Assembly (NCBI RefSeq): GCF_012271785.1
Contig: NZ_JAAWVT010000001.1
Location: 806,001-870,000, forward strand
Reading direction: 5' to 3'
Source: Paeniglutamicibacter terrestris
GTDB taxonomy: Bacteria > Actinomycetota > Actinomycetes > Actinomycetales > Micrococcaceae
DNA: 64,000 nucleotides
A program made the position numbers and the translations under genes. Within the stretch, counting starts at the first letter, position 1. Every line of letters begins with the position of its first letter. Shown here one piece after another: positions 25,958 through 34,302 of this stretch. Under the pieces are notes generated by a model. The model worked only from the letters and a program-made list of their open reading frames with translations. It was not told the origin of the DNA and did no database searches.

Positions 25958-27091
25958 ATGAGCTACACACCCGATGCCATTCGCCACGTCAAGTTGTCCA
26001 CCGCGCGGCTGCCCCTGGCCACCCCGATCTCCGACGCGAAGGTCTTCACCGGTCGCCAGAAGCCGATGACCGAGGTCATCTTCCTCTTTGCCGAGATCAC
26101 CACCGAGCAAGGCCACGAAGGCTTGGGCTTCTCCTACTCGAAGCGCGCTGGCGGGCCGGCACAGTTCGCTCACGCCAAGGAAGTCGCCGAGACCATGATC
26201 GGCGAGGATCCCAACGACATTGCCAAGCTTTACACCAAGCTCTTGTGGGCAGGCGCCTCGGTCGGACGCTCGGGTGTCGCCACCCAGGCTCTCGCCGCAC
26301 TCGACATCGCCCTCTACGACCTAAAGTCCAAGCGCGCGGGCCTGCCGCTGGCCAAGTTCCTCGGCTCCCACCGCGATTCGGTGCGAACCTACAACACCTC
26401 CGGCGGATTCCTCAACGCCTCCATCGCCGAGATCAAGGACCGCGCCACCCAGTCCATCGAAGAAGGTATCGGCGGCATCAAGATCAAGGTCGGTCTGCCC
26501 GATTCCTCCGAGGACCTGCGTCGAGTCACCGCGGTGCGCGAGCACATCGGCCCGGACGTGCCCATGATGGTGGATGCCAACCAGCAGTGGGACCGCGCCA
26601 CTGCACTGCGCATGGGCCGCAAGCTAGAGGAGTTCGATCTGGTCTGGATCGAGGAACCGCTTGATGCCTACGATGCCGAGGGCCACGCCGCACTCGCCGC
26701 AGCCCTGGACACCCCGATTGCCACCGGCGAAATGCTCGCCTCCGTGGCCGAGCACGAACGTCTGATTGCCACCCGCGCCTGCGACATCATCCAGCCCGAT
26801 GCCCCGCGCATCGGCGGCATCACCCAGTTCCTGCGTCTGGCCACGCTCGCTGATCAGGCGGGTTTGGACCTGGCACCGCACTTCGCCATGGAGATCCACC
26901 TGCACCTCGCCGCCGCCTACCCTCGCGAACCCTGGGTGGAGCACTTCGACTGGCTCGATCCGTTGTTCAACGAGCGCCTCGAGACCAAGGACGGTCGCAT
27001 GTTGGTCCCCAACCGTCCGGGACTCGGCTTCACTTTCAGCGACCAGGCCCGCGCCTGGACCACCGACACCGTCGAATTCGGCCGAGCCTAA
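25958..27091 (+). CDS. Galactarate/L-talarate dehydratase (enolase superfamily)
   Basis: 377 residues. K175-x-K177 in GGIKIKVG, metal ligands D206 (VDANQQW), E232 (WIEEPLDAY) and E258 (GEML), and H308 (LAPHFAME) form the full mandelate-racemase-subgroup site. LPLATPISDAKVFTGRQKP and LLWAGASVGRSG match, as recalled, the characterised Salmonella talarate/galactarate dehydratase almost residue for residue. It dehydrates galactarate (and may epimerise to talarate) to 5-keto-4-deoxy-glucarate, the substrate of KdgD encoded 8 kb away. Followed by its GntR gene. Confidence 0.9.
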   Translation: MSYTPDAIRHVKLSTARLPLATPISDAKVFTGRQKPMTEVIFLFAEITTEQGHEGLGFSYSKRAGGPAQFAHAKEVAETMIGEDPNDIAKLYTKLLWAGASVGRSGVATQALAALDIALYDLKSKRAGLPLAKFLGSHRDSVRTYNTSGGFLNASIAEIKDRATQSIEEGIGGIKIKVGLPDSSEDLRRVTAVREHIGPDVPMMVDANQQWDRATALRMGRKLEEFDLVWIEEPLDAYDAEGHAALAAALDTPIATGEMLASVAEHERLIATRACDIIQPDAPRIGGITQFLRLATLADQAGLDLAPHFAMEIHLHLAAAYPREPWVEHFDWLDPLFNERLETKDGRMLVPNRPGLGFTFSDQARAWTTDTVEFGRA

Positions 27092-27127
27092 GCTCCTCAC
27101 CGCGGCGCGCATGAAAGCATTCCTTCT

Positions 27128-27832
27128 ATGAAACCCAATCTGACGACCGGCCTGGTTGAACATCTGCGTGAGCAGATCAGTTCCGGAGAAATCGCCCCGG
27201 GAGACAAGCTCCCGAGCGAGAACTCCCTGATCGCCGAGCATGGAGTCTCGCGCACCGTGGTGCGCGAGGCGGTGACCCGGCTGCAGGCCGAAGGATTGGT
27301 TCATACGCGCCGCGGGGCTGGCAGTTTTGCCCTCACTCCCCCAGCCCCGGAAACCGGTGCGCAAGCTAGGGTCCCCAGGACCTTGTCCGAGCGCCGGCAA
27401 TTGCTCGAGTTCCGGATGGGGCTTGAGTCCGAGGCGGCCGCCGCTGCCGCAATTGCAGGGAGCTCCGATACCCTGCCCGCGCTAGATACGGCACTCGAAG
27501 CCTTCCGCAACGCGGGAACTAACGCAGCACTGTCCATGAGCTGCGACTTCGAGTTCCACTCGGCCGTGGCCGCCGGCAGTGGAAACCCCTACTTTCTGGA
27601 CGCGGTGCGCCACCTCGGCCCGGCCATGATTGCCATGCCACGCCAGCGCCTCGATTCAACCGAATCGGTCCGACTCCCCCGGCTGGAACAGGTCGCGGAG
27701 GAACACCTGAGCATCCGCAATGCCATCGCTTCGGGCAATGCCATGTCCGCTGCGGCGGCCATGCGCGTGCACTTGGCCAATTCCTTGCACCGGCTCGAGA
27801 TCGAAGCAGGAGTTTCACCACCCACCCCCTGA
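27128..27832 (+). CDS. GntR-family regulator, FadR/FCD type
   Basis: 234 residues. Winged helix: LREQISSGEIAPGDKLPSEN and HGVSRTVVREAVTRLQAEGL. The FCD domain shows the metal/ligand residues in SCDFEFHSAVA and VAEEHLSIRNAI with a final His in MRVHLANSL. It follows the galactarate dehydratase by 36 bases. It most likely represses that gene through the ATAAGTCT palindrome and is released by an aldarate or its product. Confidence 0.9.
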   Translation: MKPNLTTGLVEHLREQISSGEIAPGDKLPSENSLIAEHGVSRTVVREAVTRLQAEGLVHTRRGAGSFALTPPAPETGAQARVPRTLSERRQLLEFRMGLESEAAAAAAIAGSSDTLPALDTALEAFRNAGTNAALSMSCDFEFHSAVAAGSGNPYFLDAVRHLGPAMIAMPRQRLDSTESVRLPRLEQVAEEHLSIRNAIASGNAMSAAAAMRVHLANSLHRLEIEAGVSPPTP

Positions 27833-28065
27833 GAAGATCGCTGCCCACCACTCCACAAAGGGAGCCCTCTACCTGAACCGCCCCGTCTACAGGGAGCACC
27901 CCGCGTCGTGAGATGCTCCATCCAACAACCAGGCTCGCTTCGAAGACTCAGCGTAGATTCGTCGTTGCAGGTTAACTAACCAGGCACTGGAGACCACCGG
28001 GAACCGAGACCAACCGACTCACATTTCGGTGCGAGAATGTTTTTCATGAACACCGTGGTTTCAAC

Positions 28066-29400
28066 GTGAGCAAAACCTACTTCCTAGTCAGGCCGGATTC
28101 CCAGGAATGGGCCGCCCTTCCTCTCTGCCCTCGCACGTGGCGACAAATGCTTGCGGCTTGTGCGATTGTCTTGATGACAACGGTTGCCTCATTCATTGAT
28201 GCCCGGGCGTGGGAGGACCTGCCTCCGGAATATTGGCAACACACCTACCAAATCGCGGACATGTTCGGGCTCTCTGCGACGCTCGTTGCCATATTCTTTT
28301 CTCTTATCGGCTGGTTTTTTGGTCGTATGGCCGTTGCGATCGCACCCATCGTTTTGCTCTACGCGGCCGTAGCGTATTCACTCGACCCCACCGATAATGC
28401 CGCCATCTGGTGGGCCGGCACCATGGCAGCAGCCCTTTGGTGGCTTATCCAGACAAAGTTCTCTCTACGACAGATTCACGCAGTCCGGGATCTCGCCACA
28501 AAGTCGAACGTAGACATGACAATTGAGCTAGGCCCGGCTGCGCGCAAGTCTCTGAACCGCATGAAACGACGCAGCACGCACTGGGCTACGGGTTTGAGCG
28601 CGATCGCTATCTTCGGTTGGTTGGCTACTGCGATGGCGCTACCCACCGCAATCGGTCGCACCTATCAGGAACTCGAAGATCTGGTGTTATCCGACTATCT
28701 GGGAACGGCTGCCGCAACCGTGAGTGTTCTGGCCCTAGCCCAGTGGCACCGCTGCGGCTGGAGGTTCCTAGCGCGCAGACGCGTAGGCAATATGGTGTGG
28801 CATGTCCCGATTGTTGGCGGCCCGATACAAGGGCTATGGTCATCGCTTTCCGAAGACGCCGGCACGGTGCCTTTTGATCACGCTCAATCACTACCCTCGT
28901 GTACCTGCATCGACGAATTTATGCGCGCAAACCCTGACGAAAGGGACCTGTACGGGGACATGGGCATTACGGCTGCCGCTTACTGTCCAGTTCATGGGAT
29001 CGAGCAGATTAATTCCCTTACTTCCGAACAGTTTCGTTCCAACGCCACCGGTACCTGGCTCTGGGACGAAGATTCCCTGCTGCCAATGTCCATGCAGGCC
29101 GAAGCAGACAGGACTTTACTCATTGGCTATGCGGGCAAGACATTCATCGGCCTGCCTGCACGCTTCACGAATGGCACAGCAGAAATCCAACCCGACGCGG
29201 GTTTCATGATTGACGAAAGCCATCCGCATGTAAACGAATCACAGTGGGACCGCCCCCAGCCGCCGATTGGCGGGATCGTGGACCGGATTGACCTCACACC
29301 CGCAGGACTTAAAGGGTTTGCCATCCGGTACCGGCACGGACGGGCATGGTTCGAAACCACAGACGGGGCATCAATGCCCCCTTTGCCAGATGCCGAGTGA
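28066..29400 (+). CDS. Unrecognised multi-pass membrane protein with a Cys/His-containing C-terminal domain
   Basis: 444 residues from GTG 28066. Hydrophobic helices at about 27-45, 66-84, 87-104, 112-130, 174-193 and 212-228; a basic cytoplasmic loop lies between helices 4 and 5 (MKRRSTHW). The last 200 residues are soluble and contain CTC (279-281) and CPVH (307-310), a possible metal site. I do not recognise the family. A seven-codon ORF (ATG 28046 to TGA 28069) overlaps its start codon and may couple translation. It is isolated from its neighbours, with a strong terminator (serving the other strand) after it. Confidence 0.7.
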   Translation: MSKTYFLVRPDSQEWAALPLCPRTWRQMLAACAIVLMTTVASFIDARAWEDLPPEYWQHTYQIADMFGLSATLVAIFFSLIGWFFGRMAVAIAPIVLLYAAVAYSLDPTDNAAIWWAGTMAAALWWLIQTKFSLRQIHAVRDLATKSNVDMTIELGPAARKSLNRMKRRSTHWATGLSAIAIFGWLATAMALPTAIGRTYQELEDLVLSDYLGTAAATVSVLALAQWHRCGWRFLARRRVGNMVWHVPIVGGPIQGLWSSLSEDAGTVPFDHAQSLPSCTCIDEFMRANPDERDLYGDMGITAAAYCPVHGIEQINSLTSEQFRSNATGTWLWDEDSLLPMSMQAEADRTLLIGYAGKTFIGLPARFTNGTAEIQPDAGFMIDESHPHVNESQWDRPQPPIGGIVDRIDLTPAGLKGFAIRYRHGRAWFETTDGASMPPLPDAE

Positions 29401-29436
29401 CAAATACTGGTAATCGCGACGTGTGGCCAGAAAAAG

Positions 29437-29480
29437 GGCCGCGTTGCCCCCACCGCAAAAGCGGCAGGGGCAACGCGGCC
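29437..29480 (-). terminator. Strong intrinsic terminator of the tct-usp operon
   Basis: GGCCGCGTTGCCCC (29437-29450) pairs perfectly with its complement at 29467-29480; inside, CCGC-AAAA-GCGG continues the stem. Read leftward it is followed by five Ts (complement of 29431-29435). Placed 24 bases after the uspA-like stop. Confidence 0.92.
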
Positions 29481-29503
29481 ATCGATAGGTTGCCGCAGTC
29501 TTA

Positions 29504-29902
29504 CTAGACCTGATCGGCCTTCACGGCTAGCACCGGGTGTTCTGCCTGCAGCAGGATGCGCTGGGCGTGGGAACCCATGATGAACTTGCCGACCTGGGAA
29601 CGCTGACGCAGTCCAATGACAATCAGTGAGACATCGTGCTTCTCTGCCAGTTCCAGAATCTCTTCGGCGAGGTCATCGCGATGAACCGACTCCAGGATCC
29701 TGGCCTTGATGCCAGCATCCACGGTGGATGCCGTGACGCGCTCGATGTCTTGTGGGCTCGCAACGGACTTATCCACCAATGCGCCCTCGCGCACCGAGTT
29801 CACAATCAGCAATTCCTCGTCGCGGAGCTTGGCCTCCTTGATGGCCGCACGGACCGCCGCCTCGCCGACCTTGGTCGGAACGTATCCCACTAGGATGCTC
29901 AT
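29504..29902 (-). CDS. Universal stress protein (UspA family)
   Basis: 132 residues. ILVGYVPTKVGEAAVRAAI begins the fold; the nucleotide-binding loop reads GLRQRSQVGKFIMGSHAQ, in keeping with the ATP-binding G-x-G-S pattern, ending HPVLAVK. Its start overlaps the tctA stop by four bases, so it is made with the transporter. UspA proteins attached to tripartite tricarboxylate transporters recur in actinobacteria; the role (sensing energy state, tuning uptake) is not established. Confidence 0.9.
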   Translation of the reverse strand: MSILVGYVPTKVGEAAVRAAIKEAKLRDEELLIVNSVREGALVDKSVASPQDIERVTASTVDAGIKARILESVHRDDLAEEILELAEKHDVSLIVIGLRQRSQVGKFIMGSHAQRILLQAEHPVLAVKADQV

Positions 29903-31428
29903 ACCTTTTCCTTAACCTTAGTTTCGAGCGAGAGGGCGTTTGCCTTCTTGCGCTTGTTCATGACGGTCTTGACCATTGGCCACACCGCGACCATGACGAA
30001 GATGACCAGCAGGGTGCCGGAGATCGGACGGGTGAAGAACCCCGTTGGATCACCCTCGAGCACCAGCAGCGAACGGCGAAGCGATGACTCGAGCAGGCTG
30101 CCGAGCACAAAGGCCAGCACCAGCGGGCCGGGTTCGAAGCCGAACTTCTTCATCAGGTAGCCCAGTGCGCCGAAGAGCACCACGAGCATCACATCGAACA
30201 TCGAGTTGCGGATGGTGTAGGCACCGAGCATGGTGATCAATGCCGTGATCGGGGCCAGGATGGCGCCACGGATCCGCAAGATCCTGACAAACAATCCCAC
30301 CAGTGGGATCGACATGATCAGCAACAGGATGTTGCCGATGTACATGGAATTCACCACGCCCCAGAACAGCTCGGGCTGCTCAGTGATCAGCTGTGGACCC
30401 GGGGTCACACCCTGAATCAGCAGGGCACCAAAGATGATGGCCATGGTGGCGTTGGCCGGGATGCCCAGGGTCAGCAGCGGGATAAACGAGCTGGTCGCGG
30501 CGGCGTTGTTCGCGGATTCCGGACCCGCAACACCCTCAATAGCGCCCTTACCGAAGCGTGAAGGGTCCTTCGCGCGCTTCTTTTCCACTGCGTAAGCAGC
30601 CAGCGAGGCGATGGTGGCGCCTCCCCCGGGCAGGATGCCCAGGAAGAAGCCCAAGACCGAGCCGCGCCCGATGGCGCCGGAGGACTGTTTCAGGTCTTTG
30701 CGTGAGGGCCAGACGTTGGCCACGGCCACCGGGGCGGCCGCTGCGCGGTGGCGTTCCTCGAGGTTGTAAAGGATCTCGCCGAGACCGAAGAGGCCCATGG
30801 CGATCGGCACGAAGTCGATGCCGTCTGCCAAGGACAGGTTATCGAAGGTGAAGCGCTCGGCCCCGGTGAAGATGTCGCGCCCCACCGTGGCCAGGAACAG
30901 GCCGAAGGCTGCGGCGATCAGCGCCTTGATCTTCGATCCACCGGAGATGGTGGCGACCAACAGGATGCCCAGCAAGGCCAAGGCCGTGTATTCGGGAGGT
31001 CCGAAGTCCAGGGCGAATCCCGCCACGAGCGGGGCCAAGAAGGTGAGGCCGATGATGCCCACGGTGCCGCCGATGAACGAACCGATGGCGGCGATGCCCA
31101 GGGCGGTGCCGGCCTTGCCCTGCTTGGCGAGGACGTAGCCGTCAAAGACCGTGACCACGGAGCTGGCCTCACCGGGAATTCGCAGCAGCACCGAGGTGAT
31201 GGTGCCGCCGTACTGGGCACCGTAGAAGATGCCCGCCAACATGATGATCGCGGTGACCGGCTCCACCCCGTAGGTCATGGGAAGAAGAATCGCGATGGTT
31301 GCTGCCGGGCCGAGGCCCGGCAGCACGCCGATCAGCATGCCGATGGCGACGCCAAGCAGGCAGTACAAAAGATTGGTTGGGTCCAGGACAACACCAAAGC
31401 CGTCCAAGACCGGGCCGAAGAAATCCAT
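29899..31428 (-). CDS. tctA: Tripartite tricarboxylate transporter, large membrane subunit
   Basis: 509 residues, about 12 membrane segments. The duplicated family motif is visible: LIGVLPGLGPAATIAILLP near residue 33 and FFLGILPGGGATIASLAAY near 265, plus GGTITSVLLRIPGEASS and TLGIPANATMAII. It forms the ion-coupled channel. Together with tctB and tctC it probably imports an aldaric acid, judged by its position among galactarate and glucarate genes; tricarboxylate is the family default. Confidence 0.93.
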   Translation of the reverse strand: MDFFGPVLDGFGVVLDPTNLLYCLLGVAIGMLIGVLPGLGPAATIAILLPMTYGVEPVTAIIMLAGIFYGAQYGGTITSVLLRIPGEASSVVTVFDGYVLAKQGKAGTALGIAAIGSFIGGTVGIIGLTFLAPLVAGFALDFGPPEYTALALLGILLVATISGGSKIKALIAAAFGLFLATVGRDIFTGAERFTFDNLSLADGIDFVPIAMGLFGLGEILYNLEERHRAAAAPVAVANVWPSRKDLKQSSGAIGRGSVLGFFLGILPGGGATIASLAAYAVEKKRAKDPSRFGKGAIEGVAGPESANNAAATSSFIPLLTLGIPANATMAIIFGALLIQGVTPGPQLITEQPELFWGVVNSMYIGNILLLIMSIPLVGLFVRILRIRGAILAPITALITMLGAYTIRNSMFDVMLVVLFGALGYLMKKFGFEPGPLVLAFVLGSLLESSLRRSLLVLEGDPTGFFTRPISGTLLVIFVMVAVWPMVKTVMNKRKKANALSLETKVKEKV

Positions 31429-31453
31429 GCCGTTTTACCTTTAGGTCTGTGAC

Positions 31454-31999
31454 TTAGAAAAGTCGAGGGATGGTGGTTCCGAGTGCGGCAATAAAGATCG
31501 CGTAGAACGCGCCAACAATCAGGATCGAGTACATGGTGGCCGAGCGCCAGCGCTCACCGCCGAGCCACCTCATCCAGATGAAGCACAACAGCAGCGACGG
31601 AATTTCAAAGCCAATCACCGGCATCAGCAACACCATGCCCACCAGGGTGGCGAAACCGATGGCTGCGTACCAGGAATAGGCGGAGAACTTTTCTCCGTCC
31701 TTCCCGCCGGTGCGCCCGATGACGATCTGGACGACCGAGAGCACGGCCACCACCAGGCTGACGACAAAGGGCCACATGCCCGGCCGTGGTTCGGCCGGCG
31801 TTCCCAATCCCAGTTTCAGCGAGAGCACCAATCCGCCCATACCCAGGGCCAAGGCAACCAAGGAGGAGAGCAGGTTGGCCACCGGGCCGGCGGGTTCGGG
31901 CGCCTCGGCGGCCCAGACCTCCGCAAGCTGCTCGGGTGTCAGGATCTCTTCTTCCTGAACCGCGGCTTCTTCGACGTGCGGCGCATGATCTGCTCGCAT
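31454..31999 (-). CDS. tctB: Tripartite tricarboxylate transporter, small membrane subunit
   Basis: 181 residues from ATG 31999 (GGAAG upstream). After an acidic N-terminal tail, four helices are seen (about 40-62, 75-96, 110-135, 150-178), including PGMWPFVVSLVVAVLSVVQI, the usual TctB first loop. It completes the membrane complex with TctA, whose start lies 25 bases downstream. Confidence 0.85.
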   Translation of the reverse strand: MRADHAPHVEEAAVQEEEILTPEQLAEVWAAEAPEPAGPVANLLSSLVALALGMGGLVLSLKLGLGTPAEPRPGMWPFVVSLVVAVLSVVQIVIGRTGGKDGEKFSAYSWYAAIGFATLVGMVLLMPVIGFEIPSLLLCFIWMRWLGGERWRSATMYSILIVGAFYAIFIAALGTTIPRLF

Positions 32000-32066
32000 A
32001 ACGTGCTTCCTTTTGATCTGGAGTGCGCCACCTGAGTGGCGCATGGGGTGGGGAACGGGCTAGATG

Positions 32067-33068
32067 TTAGTTCGAGGCCAGCGAGATGTTGTACTGCTCG
32101 GTCAGCTTCTTGTACTTCGCGGCCAGCGCGTTCCACTCGGTGACAACTTCCTCACCGGAGATTTCTTTCGGGGTCAACAGGGTCGACTCATTGAAGGACT
32201 TGTAGGTGTCCTTAGCAACCGCAGCCTTGACCGATTCGACCAGGGCGGTCTTGGTCTCGGCACTCAGACCCTTGGGTGCTGCAATCGCGCGGTACTGCGA
32301 AACCGGAACGTCGTAGCCGGCTTCAATGGCGGTCGGCACCTCTGGAAGGAATTCATTGCGTTCGGAGGAGAAGACCACCAGCGGGGTCACGGTGCCCGCA
32401 TCAATCTGTGGCTTGGCTTCGCCGAGCTGGACGGTGGAAACCTGGACCTGGTTGCCCATGACTGCGGTCAGCGCCGGGGAGCCGGAGTCGAAGGGAACGA
32501 TGGTGCCCTCGACCTTGGCCTGAGCCAACAACAGTGCCTGAGCCAACTGCGAGCCTGTGCCCACGCCGGTGGTGCCGAAAGACAGCTTGGAGGTGCTCTT
32601 GGTCAGATCCTCAACCGATTTGACCCCGGACTTGGTGCTGGCAACCATGACGTAGTCGTCCTGGGACAGGCCCGCGATGACGTCGAGCTTGTCCAGAGAA
32701 ACTGCTTCGTCGGCCGCGACGGCCAGCGGCGTGATGGTGATCAGCGAGGCATTAAGCAGCACGAGGTTCTGGCCGTCGGCCTTCATGGCGGCGACTTCCT
32801 CGGTGGCCAGGGCGCCGTTGGCACCTGGCTTGTTGACGACCGGGATGGCAACGCCCAACTTTTCTGCCATGCCTTCGGCCACTGCGCGGGCGATCAGGTC
32901 GGTGGATCCGCCCGGAGCCTGACCGACGGTGAAGGTGACCGGGCCGCTAGGGAAGGTCGCGCCGTCGGCCGAGCCGCCGCCGACATTTCCTCCACAGGCG
33001 GCCAAGGACAGTGCGGCCGTGGTTGCGGCAAGCGACAGCATGACACGTCGGGTGATTTTCTGCTTCAT
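32067..33068 (-). CDS. tctC: Tripartite tricarboxylate transporter, substrate-binding lipoprotein (Bug family)
   Basis: 333 residues with lipobox LAAC (Cys at about 25). GPVTFTVGQAPGGSTDLIAR is the Bug-family start; TGVGTGSQLAQ and EVPTAIEAGYDVPVSQYRAI are the two ligand-loop motifs. It captures a carboxylate outside the membrane and hands it to TctAB. First gene of the operon, behind a promoter element that is repeated at kdgD. Confidence 0.92.
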   Translation of the reverse strand: MKQKITRRVMLSLAATTAALSLAACGGNVGGGSADGATFPSGPVTFTVGQAPGGSTDLIARAVAEGMAEKLGVAIPVVNKPGANGALATEEVAAMKADGQNLVLLNASLITITPLAVAADEAVSLDKLDVIAGLSQDDYVMVASTKSGVKSVEDLTKSTSKLSFGTTGVGTGSQLAQALLLAQAKVEGTIVPFDSGSPALTAVMGNQVQVSTVQLGEAKPQIDAGTVTPLVVFSSERNEFLPEVPTAIEAGYDVPVSQYRAIAAPKGLSAETKTALVESVKAAVAKDTYKSFNESTLLTPKEISGEEVVTEWNALAAKYKKLTEQYNISLASN

Positions 33069-33152
33069 TGCGAGATCTCCTTGTTAGCGAGGCGTGTTGT
33101 GGGGCAATGCCGCCCTGCGAGTGAGTCACAACACGTTTTTTGCTTCTGCCTG

Positions 33153-33199
33153 AGCCTAGAAAAAAGTTATGATGCTTGTCCAACCCCATCTATGCATAG
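33153..33199 (-). promoter_or_regulatory. tctC promoter with element shared with kdgD
   Basis: Read leftward: ATGGGGTTGGACAAGCATCA, in which TTGGAC (33183-33178) serves as -35, a 19-base spacer follows, then TAGGCT (33158-33153) as -10. The same sequence, spacing and orientation recur before kdgD (34172-34217). The LysR gene between the two is the likely reader. Confidence 0.75.
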
Positions 33200-33221
33200 A
33201 GTGATTCCCGAAAGGTATCAA

Positions 33222-34109
33222 TTGTTCACCTTGGACCAAGCCCGCAGTTTTGTCGCCGTTGCCGAGGAGCTGCACTTTGGGCGAGCCGCCGAACGGCTGA
33301 ATATGACCCAGCCTCCCTTGAGTCGACAAATCCAAAAGCTTGAGCGCAGTGTCGGGGTAGAGCTGCTTGAACGTGACAACCGCAAGGTATCTCTCACCGC
33401 GGCCGGGCAGGCCTTTCTCACCGACGCGCGACGGTTGGTGATTTCCGCCGAACGCGCTCCCCTGAATGCTCGACGCATTGCCTCGGGACAGTTCGGGGAA
33501 CTGCGCATCGGATTCACCGCCGCATCGGGCTTCAGTCTGCTCGGTCCCTTGCTCTCGGAAATCTCCACCAACCTACCCAACGTGCATCTTGAACTATTTG
33601 AAATGGTCACCGGCGAACAAGTCGCCGCATTGCAGGATGGGGACATTGACATGGGGTTGGCACGCCCGCCCTTTGATGAAAAAACCCTTGAATCCCAACT
33701 ACTCTTCTCCGAGTCACTTTGCCTTGCGGTGCCCACCGGACATCGGCTGGACCTGCTTCCGCGCGAGGTCCTCATTGAAGACCTCGCAGGCGAAGCCCTC
33801 ATCATGCACTCGCCCACCAAGGCCCGCTATTTTTATGACCTCGTGGTGCGGCAGATCGATATCGAGCATCAGAACGTTATTCACACCGTCTCTCAGATCC
33901 TGACCATGATCACGCTGGTCGCGGCAGGACGCGGCATCGCCTTTGTCCCCGAAAGCGCCAAGCTCTTAGGTGTTGACGGGGTCTCCTACCTACGGCTCGA
34001 GGATGTCGCGGAGGACGCCGTGGAGTTACATGCGATCTGGAACAGGGATACGCGCAATCCGGCCTTGGCCAAACTTGCGCAGATTGTGCGCAGTTCGCTG
34101 CGGGCCTGA
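33222..34109 (+). CDS. LysR-family regulator of aldarate uptake and breakdown
   Basis: 295 residues if it starts at TTG 33222, which has AAAGG six bases upstream and gives the normal beginning FTLDQARSFVAVAEELHFGR; ATG 33192 would add ten residues and overlaps the shared promoter element. NMTQPPLSRQIQKLERSVG completes the winged helix. The effector domain includes SPTKARYFYDLVVRQI. It stands between tctC (divergent) and kdgD (same direction), whose promoters share one element; it is likely an activator of both. Confidence 0.9.
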   Translation: MFTLDQARSFVAVAEELHFGRAAERLNMTQPPLSRQIQKLERSVGVELLERDNRKVSLTAAGQAFLTDARRLVISAERAPLNARRIASGQFGELRIGFTAASGFSLLGPLLSEISTNLPNVHLELFEMVTGEQVAALQDGDIDMGLARPPFDEKTLESQLLFSESLCLAVPTGHRLDLLPREVLIEDLAGEALIMHSPTKARYFYDLVVRQIDIEHQNVIHTVSQILTMITLVAAGRGIAFVPESAKLLGVDGVSYLRLEDVAEDAVELHAIWNRDTRNPALAKLAQIVRSSLRA

Positions 34110-34150
34110 GGCAACAATGCTCATGGATGCGCGCCTGCACTCGACGGAGC

Positions 34151-34217
34151 GATACCCGCCGGGTATCAAACCATACAAATATGGGCTTGGACATGCATCA
34201 ACGGTGCTCCCTAGGCT
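34151..34217 (+). promoter_or_regulatory. kdgD promoter: palindrome plus element shared with tctC
   Basis: GATACCCG-C-CGGGTATC (34151-34167) is a perfect dyad, just upstream of the repeated element ATGGGCTTGGACATGCATCA (34181-34200). TTGGAC (34187-34192), a 19-base gap and TAGGCT (34212-34217) match the tctC promoter exactly in spacing. The dyad itself is not found at tctC. Confidence 0.75.
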
Positions 34218-34302
34218 GGGGTCAACGAACAACACCATCGTCCACCGCCACACCCACCGACGTTGTCGTGGAGGCACCCCAAAGTTTTAGGAGTATCACC
34301 TC

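Noticed and set aside
30748-31452. Rightward frame of 234 codons opposite tctA
   Set aside because: Gln/Asp/Gly-rich composition typical of the reverse strand of a GC-rich gene; tctA is certain.
32064-33191. Long rightward frame that could extend the LysR gene upstream
   Set aside because: It runs antisense to the well-supported tctC, is rich in Gly/Gln/Arg without any family features, and would make a LysR with a 370-residue head.
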